From Nocardioides sp. HDW12B (GTDB taxonomy: Bacteria; Actinomycetota; Actinomycetes; Propionibacteriales; Nocardioidaceae): 64,000 nucleotides of DNA. Made by a program: the position numbers and the translations under genes. Position 1 is the stretch's first letter; every line of letters begins with the position of its first letter. Where the stretch lies: positions 186,001 to 250,000 of the forward strand of contig NZ_CP049867.1 of the NCBI RefSeq assembly GCF_011299595.1, read 5' to 3'. This document shows, piece by piece, positions 58,048 to 64,000 of this stretch. A model generated the notes under the pieces. The model saw only the letters and a list, made by a program, of their open reading frames with translations. It did no database searches and was not told the DNA's origin.

Positions 58048-59888
58048 CCCGGCCGAGACGGCAGGCCGGTGACCAGGCGTCACCGCGACCCGCCCGCACC
58101 ACCGGTCACCCGACCGCACCCGCACCCCGCACGCCCACGATCGAGAAGGCAGCCGTGAGTCACACCGCACCCTCGCAGCAGACCACCACCGTGCCCACCG
58201 GGACCACCACCGGGACCCTGAGCGGTCGGGGCACGGCCAACGGACGGGCGAAGGTCCGTCCGGGACGGGTCTCCTTCGTCGGCAGCGGACCCGGCGAGCG
58301 CGACCTGCTGACGGTCCGCGCCGTCGAGCTGCTCCGCTCCGCCGAGGTCGTCGTGACCGAGGTCCCCGAGCACGCCGACCTCGTCCGCCAGGTCCTCGGC
58401 CTGCCTGCGCCGGTGCTCGACGCCGACGGCGTCCCGGTGCCGGGCGACGGGCCCGAGCTGGTCGACGGCGGCTTCGGCACCGACGGCCAGCCGCTCACGC
58501 ACGCCGCCCGCGCGAAGGTCGTGGTCCGCCACGCCAAGCAGGGCCGCCGCGTCGTGCGCCTCATGGCCGGCGACCCGTTCCTCTTCGCCTCCGGGCCCGA
58601 GGAGGCGCAGGCCTGCGTCAAGGCCGGGATCGGCTTCGAGATCGTCCCCGGCGTCTCCTCGGCCACCTCGGTGGCCGCCTACGCCGGCATCCCGCTGACC
58701 ACCAAGAAGGCCCGCGAGGTCGCGGTGCTGTCCTGCGCCGACCTCAAGATCGACTGGCAGCCCTACGCCGGGGACACCACGCTGGTGCTGCTCTCGGCCG
58801 TGGCCTGCATCGGCGAGGTCGCCCAGCGCCTCATGGCGGCCGGCCGCTCGCCGCAGACCCCGGTCGCGATGACCCGGGTCGGCACCACGACCGAGCAGCA
58901 GACCGTGGTCTCCACCCTCGCCACCGTGGCCGTGGACGCCGAGGCCGCCGCCATGACCCCGCCGGCCATCACGGTCGTCGGCGACGTGGTCGACCTGCGC
59001 GAGACGCTCTCGTGGTTCGAGACCAAGCCGCTCTTCGGCTGGCAGGTGCTGGTGCCGCGCACCAAGGAGCAGGCCGGGTCGCTGTCGGCCGGGCTGCGCT
59101 CGCACGGCGCCGTGCCGGTCGAGGTGCCCACGATCTCGGTGGAGCCGCCGCGCAACCCGCTGCAGATGGACAAGGCCGTGCGCGGCCTCGTCGAGGGCCG
59201 CTACGAGTGGATCGCCTTCACCTCGGTCAACGCGGTCAAGGCCGTGCGGGAGAAGTTCGAGGAGTACGGCCTCGACGCCCGCGCCTTCTCCGGGCTGAAG
59301 ATCGCCGCCGTCGGCGAGAAGACCGCCGCCTCGCTGGCCGAGTGGGGCCTGCGCGCCGATCTGGTGCCGACCGGTGAGCAGTCCGCCCGCGGCCTGCTCG
59401 AGGACTGGCCGGAGTACGACGAGGTCCTCGACCCCATCAACCGGGTCTTCCTGCCCCGTGCCGACATCGCGACCGAGACCCTCGTGGCCGGTCTGGTCGA
59501 GCTGGGCTGGGAGGTCGACGACGTGACGGCCTACCGCACCGTGCGTGCCACGCCGCCGCCGGCGCCGGTCCGCGACGCGATCAAGAGCGGCAAGTTCGAC
59601 GCCGTCGTCTTCACCTCCTCCTCGACCGTGCGCAACCTCGTCGGCATCGCCGGCAAGCCGCACGCCGCCACCGTCATCGCCGCGATCGGGCCGGCCACGG
59701 CCAAGACCGCGGAGGAGCACGGGCTGCGCGTGGACGTGCTCGCGGCCAGCCCGTCGGCCGAGGAGCTCGTCGAGGCGCTGGCCGACTTCGGTGCCGCCCG
59801 CCGGCTCGCGCTGCTCGAGTCGGGCCAGGCGGTGACCAAGCCGTCGCAGCGGCGCACGACGAGCCGCCGCAAGGCCGGCTCGAAGTGA
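58044..59888 (+). CDS. hemD: fused uroporphyrinogen-III C-methyltransferase / uroporphyrinogen-III synthase
   Basis: A 614-residue two-enzyme fusion typical of actinobacteria. Residues 1-75 are a Pro/Thr-rich leader. A CobA/SirA-type methyltransferase domain follows (about 75-330): [57 protein letters not shown] and [15 protein letters not shown]. The HemD domain covers about 345-590: [50 protein letters not shown] and [12 protein letters not shown]. It thus serves both haem and the sirohaem/cobalamin branch. The ATG at 58044 is supported by overlap with hemC; GTG 58155, after the leader, is a plausible alternative. A Lys/Arg-rich tail ends the protein. Confidence 0.94.
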   Translation: MTRPRRQAGDQASPRPARTTGHPTAPAPRTPTIEKAAVSHTAPSQQTTTVPTGTTTGTLSGRGTANGRAKVRPGRVSFVGSGPGERDLLTVRAVELLRSAEVVVTEVPEHADLVRQVLGLPAPVLDADGVPVPGDGPELVDGGFGTDGQPLTHAARAKVVVRHAKQGRRVVRLMAGDPFLFASGPEEAQACVKAGIGFEIVPGVSSATSVAAYAGIPLTTKKAREVAVLSCADLKIDWQPYAGDTTLVLLSAVACIGEVAQRLMAAGRSPQTPVAMTRVGTTTEQQTVVSTLATVAVDAEAAAMTPPAITVVGDVVDLRETLSWFETKPLFGWQVLVPRTKEQAGSLSAGLRSHGAVPVEVPTISVEPPRNPLQMDKAVRGLVEGRYEWIAFTSVNAVKAVREKFEEYGLDARAFSGLKIAAVGEKTAASLAEWGLRADLVPTGEQSARGLLEDWPEYDEVLDPINRVFLPRADIATETLVAGLVELGWEVDDVTAYRTVRATPPPAPVRDAIKSGKFDAVVFTSSSTVRNLVGIAGKPHAATVIAAIGPATAKTAEEHGLRVDVLAASPSAEELVEALADFGAARRLALLESGQAVTKPSQRRTTSRRKAGSK

Positions 59889-59895
59889 GCCCGAG

Positions 59896-60879
59896 GTGAC
59901 CGTCGAGCGCCCGGTCGTCCGGCAGCGCCGGCTGCGACGGACGCCCGCGCTGCGCGACCTGGTCGCGGAGACGAGCCTGGCCGCGCGCCAGCTCGTCCTG
60001 CCGGTGTTCGTGCGCGAGGGTGCCGCCGAGCCCGTGCCGATCAGCAGCATGCCCGGTGTCGTGCAGCACTCGCGCGACTCGCTCAGGCGGGCCGCGACCG
60101 AGGCGGCGGAGGCCGGGCTGGGCGGGATCATGCTCTTCGGCGTGCCCACGACCAAGGACGCCGTCGGCAGCGGTGCGGTCGACCCCGACGGCATCCTCAA
60201 CGTCGCCATCGCCGACGTCGCCGCCGAGGTGGGCGACGCGCTGCCGGTCATGGCCGACCTGTGCCTCGACGAATTCACCGACCACGGCCACTGCGGCGTG
60301 CTCACCGCCGGGGGTGTCGTCGACAACGACGCCACCCTCGAGGTGTACGCCGAGATGGCGCGCGCGCAGGCCGCCGCCGGCGCCGCCGTCGTGGGGCCCA
60401 GCGGGATGATGGACGGCCAGGTCGCGGTGGTCCGCGACGCCCTCGACGGGGTGGGTCGCACCGACGTGGCGATCCTGGCCTACGCGACGAAGTACGCCTC
60501 CGCCTTCTACGGCCCCTTCCGCGAGGCCGTCGACTCCTCGCTGACCGGCGACCGACGGACCTACCAGCAGGACGGCCGCAACCGGATCGAGGGCGTCCGC
60601 GAGGCGCTGCTCGACGAGGCCGAGGGCGCCGACCTGGTGATGGTCAAGCCGGCGCTGGCCTACCTCGACGTGCTGCGCGAGGTGCGCGACGCGGTGAGCG
60701 TGCCGGTGGCGGCGTACAACATCTCGGGGGAGTACGCGATGGTCGAGGCGGCCGCTGCGAACGGCTGGATCGACCGCGAGGCCGCCATCCTCGAGACCCT
60801 GACCTCGATCCGCCGGGCCGGCGCCGACGTGGTGCTGACCTACTGGGCCGCCGAGGCCGCAGCCCTGCTCCGTCGCTGA
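59896..60879 (+). CDS. hemB: delta-aminolevulinic acid dehydratase
   Basis: HemB condenses two 5-aminolevulinates to porphobilinogen. The 327-residue TIM-barrel protein has LVLPVFVREG, ILAYATKYASAFYGPFREA and MVKPALAYLDVL with the two Schiff-base Lys, and GGIMLFGVPTTKD. The metal loop reads DLCLDEFTDHGHCG: it keeps the first and third Cys of zinc enzymes but has Asp at the middle position, a mixed site between zinc and magnesium types. The GTG at 59896 lies 7 bp after hemD, with only weak GAGG upstream. A 20-bp perfect hairpin closes the operon. Confidence 0.96.
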   Translation: MTVERPVVRQRRLRRTPALRDLVAETSLAARQLVLPVFVREGAAEPVPISSMPGVVQHSRDSLRRAATEAAEAGLGGIMLFGVPTTKDAVGSGAVDPDGILNVAIADVAAEVGDALPVMADLCLDEFTDHGHCGVLTAGGVVDNDATLEVYAEMARAQAAAGAAVVGPSGMMDGQVAVVRDALDGVGRTDVAILAYATKYASAFYGPFREAVDSSLTGDRRTYQQDGRNRIEGVREALLDEAEGADLVMVKPALAYLDVLREVRDAVSVPVAAYNISGEYAMVEAAAANGWIDREAAILETLTSIRRAGADVVLTYWAAEAAALLRR

Positions 60880-60898
60880 CGTCCGGACGCAGACCGGG

Positions 60899-60943
60899 AC
60901 GACGAAGGCCCCCTCACCGTGATGGTGAGGGGGCCTTCGTCGT
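60899..60943. terminator. bidirectional 20-bp hairpin terminator
   Basis: Perfect arms of 20 bases (ACGACGAAGGCCCCCTCACC and its complement) surround the loop GTGAT, between convergent hemB and the transglycosylase gene. The structure is very stable, but no T-tract adjoins it. Confidence 0.8.
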
Positions 60944-60955
60944 GTCAGCCGTGGA

Positions 60956-62158
60956 TCACATCTTGCCGTCGATGCAGCTCTCGAGGTTGAGGGCGAGCAC
61001 ACCCTCGGCGAGGCACTGGGCCTTCGCCTGGGCGTAGGACAGCGTGTTGGACGTACCGGTGGTGACCTTGTCGGTGGTGTCCTTGACCGTGTTGGTCACC
61101 TTGTCGGTGGTGTCCTTGACGACCTTCTCGGGCGAGACCTCCTGCGTCGGCGCCGGGGCGGGAGCGGGCTCCTGCGTGGGGGCCGGGGCGGGGGTGTAGC
61201 TGCCGCCACCCGACGAGCTGCTGCCGCCGCTGCCCGCGGTGGTGCTGCCGCTGCCACCGGGGCGCGGCGCCGGGTTCTTCGGCGGCGTGAAGCCCTTGGT
61301 GCCGCCACCCATCACCGAGTCGCCGTACGACGGGGTGAAGGTGGTGGGGGCCGTCGAGTTGTTCGGCACGGCGCTGTAGTCACCCGAGGCGTAGGCCTCC
61401 ATGATCGACAGCACCAGGGCCACGTAGTCGTCGCTGTGGTTGTAGCGGTAGACGGCCGACTCCTGGCCGGCGCGCTCGCCGAGGTCCTCGTCGCCGGAGC
61501 AGAGGTAGACGGCCGTGGCGAGGGCCGCGTCGTCGATGTCCTGCGGGTCGCGCTTGCCGTCGCCGTCGCCGTCGACGCCCACCACCGACCAGGTGGAGGG
61601 GATGAACTGCATCGGGCCGACAGCGCGGTCGAACTGCTTGTCGTTGTCGTACTGCCCGGCGTCGGTGTCGCTGATGCGCTGGGTGCCGTTGCCGCCGTTG
61701 AGCGGGATGCCGTAGATGCCGGGGGTGGAGACACCCTCGGCCGACAGCGTGTTGCCGCCGTAGCGCCCGTGGTTGGACTCGACGCGCCCGATGGCGGCCA
61801 CGAGGGGCCACTCGATGTTGCACGAGGCGTCGGCCGAGTCGATGACCTGGGCGGCCCGCTGGTAGGCCGACAGGGCAGCGCTGGGGATGCCGTTGGTGGA
61901 GGCGCTCTTGACGACCGAGTCCTCGCTGCCCTTCGGCACACCGGGGGCCACCTCGCCGGGGGCCGAGATGTTCGCGGGCTGGTCGACGGCCTCGCTGGGC
62001 ACCGAGCTGCCGTCCGGCAGCGACGCCGCGGTCTCTTCCTCAGCGCTGTCCGAGGCGGTCGCGCTGGAGACGGCCAGGCTGGCCGTCCAGGCTCCGGAGA
62101 GCAGCGCGAGCGGGACGAGTGCCGTCGCCTTCTGCCACGTGGTCATGCGTTTGCTCAT
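60956..62158 (-). CDS. secreted lytic murein transglycosylase
   Basis: A 400-residue exported protein that should cleave peptidoglycan glycan strands. The signal sequence is KATALVPLALLSGAWTASLA with a cleavage region near SSATA. After an acidic linker comes the SLT-type catalytic domain (about 95-270): WPLVAAIGRVESNHGRYGG contains the catalytic Glu, then GPMQFIPSTWSVVGVDGDGD and AVYRYNHSDDYVALVLSIME. The C-terminal 130 residues are Gly/Ser, Pro/Ala (PAPAPTQE repeated) and a duplicated VKDTTDKVT segment, ending with two Cys. The latter features suggest wall association. Minus-strand GGGAG precedes the ATG at 62158. Confidence 0.92.
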   Translation of the reverse strand: MSKRMTTWQKATALVPLALLSGAWTASLAVSSATASDSAEEETAASLPDGSSVPSEAVDQPANISAPGEVAPGVPKGSEDSVVKSASTNGIPSAALSAYQRAAQVIDSADASCNIEWPLVAAIGRVESNHGRYGGNTLSAEGVSTPGIYGIPLNGGNGTQRISDTDAGQYDNDKQFDRAVGPMQFIPSTWSVVGVDGDGDGKRDPQDIDDAALATAVYLCSGDEDLGERAGQESAVYRYNHSDDYVALVLSIMEAYASGDYSAVPNNSTAPTTFTPSYGDSVMGGGTKGFTPPKNPAPRPGGSGSTTAGSGGSSSSGGGSYTPAPAPTQEPAPAPAPTQEVSPEKVVKDTTDKVTNTVKDTTDKVTTGTSNTLSYAQAKAQCLAEGVLALNLESCIDGKM

Positions 62159-62244
62159 GATGATGTGTCTCCCTGTTGGCCCGGCGGCCAGGTCGGTGTT
62201 GCCGGGTCACTTCCCTCGTGCACTACAACTACCCAGACCGCGCG

Positions 62245-62274
62245 AGGTTACGCCCCAGTAGCAGACCTCTTCAA
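62245..62274 (-). promoter_or_regulatory. promoter of the transglycosylase gene
   Basis: On the minus strand TTGAAG (62274-62269) and TAACCT (62250-62245) are 18 bp apart, giving a leader of about 80 nt. The leader was searched by eye for a c-di-AMP riboswitch without success. Confidence 0.5.
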
Positions 62275-62401
62275 ACGATCGTAAATCGGACGCGCCGTGC
62301 GCATCGGGAAAGATCCGGACGCGGTCCGACCCGGTCCGGGACGCGGTCCGATCCGGTCCGGGGCGGTCCTCGATTCGGCCTCGCTGGTCCCGTCGGGGAA
62401 G

Positions 62402-63775
62402 ATGGCGGGTGTGAACCTGCCACCCCCGACCACCCCCGCGTCGGCACCGGCCTCGGAGGCCCTGTTCGCGCGCGCACGCACCGTCATCCCGGGCGGGGTG
62501 AACTCCCCGGTGCGTGCCTTCCAGGCCGTCGGCGGCACCCCGCGCTTCGTCGCGTCCGCCCGGGGTCCGCACCTCTACGACGCGGACGGCCGCGAGTACG
62601 TCGACCTGCTGTGCTCGTGGGGGCCGATGCTGCTCGGGCACGCCCACCCGGAGGTCGTGGCCGCGGTCAGCGAGGCCGTCGCCCGCGGCACGTCGTACGG
62701 CACGCCGACCGAGGCCGAGGTGCTGCTGGCCGAGGAGATCGTGGCCCGTACCCCGGTGGACCGGCTCCGGCTGGTCTCGTCGGGCACCGAGGCCACCATG
62801 TCGGCCATCCGGCTGGCCCGCGGCTTCACCGGCCGCGACGTGGTGGTCAAGTTCGCCGGCTGCTACCACGGCCACGTCGACCCGCTGCTGGCCGCGGCGG
62901 GCAGCGGGCTGGCGACCTTCGCCATGCCGGGCACCCCGGGGGTCCCCGAGGCCGTCACCGCCCGCACCATCGTCCTGCCCTACAACGACGAGGCGGCCGT
63001 CACCGCCGCCTTCGCCGAGCACGGCCACGAGATCGCCTGCCTCATCACCGAGGCCACCCCCGGCAACATGGGCGTCGTCCCGCCCGCGCCCGGCTTCAAC
63101 CGCTTCCTGTCGGAGACCTGCGCCGCGCACGGCGCGCTCTTCGTCAGCGACGAGGTCATGACCGGCTTCCGCATCACCTCCTCGGGCCGCTGGGGCCTCG
63201 ACGGTGCGGTCGAGGGCTGGCGCCCCGACCTCATGACGTTCGGCAAGGTGATGGGCGGGGGCTTCCCGGCCGCGGCCTTCGGCGGCCGCGCCGACGTGAT
63301 GGCCCACCTCGCCCCCGAGGGCAGCGTCTACCAGGCCGGCACGCTCTCGGGGAACCCCGTCGCCGCCACCGCCGGCCACACCACGCTGCGCCTGGCCACC
63401 GACGCCGTCTACGCGCACGTCGACCGGGCCGCGGAGACCGTCCGCGAGGCCGCGACCGCGGCGCTGACCGAGGCCGGTGTCCCGCACGTCGCCCAGCACG
63501 ACCGCAACATGTTCAGCGTGTTCTTCAGCGACGACGACGCCGCCACCCCGGTCACCGACTTCGCCGGCGCCTCGCGCCAGCGGCTCGACCGGTACGCCGC
63601 CTTCTTCCACTCCATGCTCGACTCCGGCGTGCACCTGCCCCCCAGCGCCTTCGAGATCTGGTTCCTCTCCGCCGCGCACGACGACGCGGCACTGGACCGC
63701 ATCGTCTCCGCGCTGCCCGCGGCCGCCCGCGCTGCCGCCGCCGTGCCGGACCCGGCCCCTGGGAGGACCGCATGA
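62402..63775 (+). CDS. hemL: glutamate-1-semialdehyde 2,1-aminomutase
   Basis: HemL isomerises glutamate-1-semialdehyde to 5-aminolevulinate with PLP, following HemA. The 457-residue class III aminotransferase has [83 protein letters not shown] and [16 protein letters not shown] with the PLP-binding Lys, then [15 protein letters not shown] 62402 and GTG 62411 are both possible; the former lies directly on the GGGGAAG purine stretch, so the GTG may be the real start. The stop overlaps the histidine-phosphatase gene by ATGA. Confidence 0.96.
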   Translation: MAGVNLPPPTTPASAPASEALFARARTVIPGGVNSPVRAFQAVGGTPRFVASARGPHLYDADGREYVDLLCSWGPMLLGHAHPEVVAAVSEAVARGTSYGTPTEAEVLLAEEIVARTPVDRLRLVSSGTEATMSAIRLARGFTGRDVVVKFAGCYHGHVDPLLAAAGSGLATFAMPGTPGVPEAVTARTIVLPYNDEAAVTAAFAEHGHEIACLITEATPGNMGVVPPAPGFNRFLSETCAAHGALFVSDEVMTGFRITSSGRWGLDGAVEGWRPDLMTFGKVMGGGFPAAAFGGRADVMAHLAPEGSVYQAGTLSGNPVAATAGHTTLRLATDAVYAHVDRAAETVREAATAALTEAGVPHVAQHDRNMFSVFFSDDDAATPVTDFAGASRQRLDRYAAFFHSMLDSGVHLPPSAFEIWFLSAAHDDAALDRIVSALPAAARAAAAVPDPAPGRTA

Positions 63776-64000
63776 CGACCGTCGTCCACCTCGTGCGCCA
63801 CGGTGAGGTGCACAACCCCACCGGCATCCTCTACGGCCGCCGGCCGGGCTACCACCTCTCCGACCTCGGGCGCCGGATGGCCACCCGGGTCGCCGAGGTC
63901 ATCAGCGACCGCGACATCACCGGCGTCTACGCCTCGCCGCTCGAGCGGGCCCAGGAGACGGCCCAGCCCCTGGCCGACGCGCTGGGGCTGGACCTGCGCA
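63772..64000 (+). CDS. histidine phosphatase family protein, N-terminal part (3' end outside window)
   Basis: The first 76 residues of a phosphoglycerate-mutase-like phosphatase. [15 protein letters not shown] contains the RHG motif with the phospho-accepting His; [16 protein letters not shown] and [17 protein letters not shown] are the next conserved blocks. It overlaps hemL by ATGA, so it is translated with it, an arrangement common in actinobacteria near the cytochrome-biogenesis genes. The substrate is not evident, and the rest of the gene is beyond the window. Confidence 0.9.
   Translation, partial: MTTVVHLVRHGEVHNPTGILYGRRPGYHLSDLGRRMATRVAEVISDRDITGVYASPLERAQETAQPLADALGLDLR

Noticed and set aside
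62159-62290. A c-di-AMP (ydaO-type) riboswitch in the transglycosylase leader, expected since disA is in the window and wall hydrolases are common targets.
   Set aside because: Only a short TAACCTCG-like match is visible; the other conserved ydaO elements and junction stems could not be found. A covariance-model search would decide.

Overview
The window is chromosomal DNA from a high-GC Gram-positive bacterium, an actinobacterium most like Nocardioides and its relatives. The grounds are very high GC with strong third-position GC, many GTG starts, four-base GTGA/ATGA gene overlaps, and actinobacterial signature genes and gene orders: Lsr2, a DUF222/HNH protein, a CobA-HemD fusion, rex-hemA-hemC, bS22 beside an excisionase-like HTH gene, and DUF5667 beside an ECF sigma factor. 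The genus is an inference. I see no tRNA, rRNA, CRISPR array or complete insertion sequence.

Layout. 1-4400 is a folate operon (folE end, folP, an NTF2-like gene, folB, folK, a DUF3180-like membrane gene) followed by a coiled-coil membrane protein and a strong terminator. Between folE and folP lies a 540-bp non-coding island with inverted 22-bp tandem repeats. 4420-13080 is the most interesting block. It holds a three-gene 2-oxo-acid/acetoin-type dehydrogenase operon (E1 alpha, E1 beta, E2), then a SorC-type regulator, GutM, a glucitol-family PTS split into four genes, and an oxidoreductase of the DXR-like (DRL) family with a C-terminal SAF domain. Both operons carry the same 14-bp palindrome inside the promoter spacer. 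The gene set fits an undescribed catabolic route for 2-C-methylerythritol or a similar branched polyol: PTS phosphorylation, reverse DXR-type oxidation, then thiamine-dependent cleavage to acetyl-CoA and glyceraldehyde 3-phosphate.

13160-20780 holds a DUF222/HNH nuclease, a solitary mraY, a secreted RTX-repeat protein, two convergent IspD-family proteins and a pair of PH-domain membrane proteins. 20890-25470 is a CoA-precursor cluster (Rossmann/DUF2520, panC, panD, coaX) and lysS. 25560-30600 holds dps, lsr2, clpC with a ClgR-type box, and a divergent SMR transporter/TetR pair with two perfect operators. 30600-35200 holds mutY, a secreted-domain protein, disA and radA. 35290-46080 is mixed metabolism: a LacI regulator, a methyltransferase, a VOC protein, a cysteine-rich protein, ppx, a TIM-barrel epimerase, an NAD-dependent epimerase, an ABC exporter, proline dehydrogenase, proC and an AcuC-like deacetylase.

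46260-54810 holds the small HTH gene, bS22, an epimerase-acyltransferase pair, a BldN-like ECF sigma factor with a DUF5667 membrane partner, a HAD phosphatase, an acyl-CoA ligase and a glutaredoxin-like protein. 54840-64000 is the redox-controlled tetrapyrrole operon rex-hemA-hemC-cobA/hemD-hemB, a secreted lytic transglycosylase on the other strand, then hemL and the start of a histidine phosphatase.

Across the window, at least a dozen genes have a TAnnnT box 6-7 bp upstream of the start codon and no ribosome-binding site. This is the signature of leaderless transcripts, and it was used to choose several starts.
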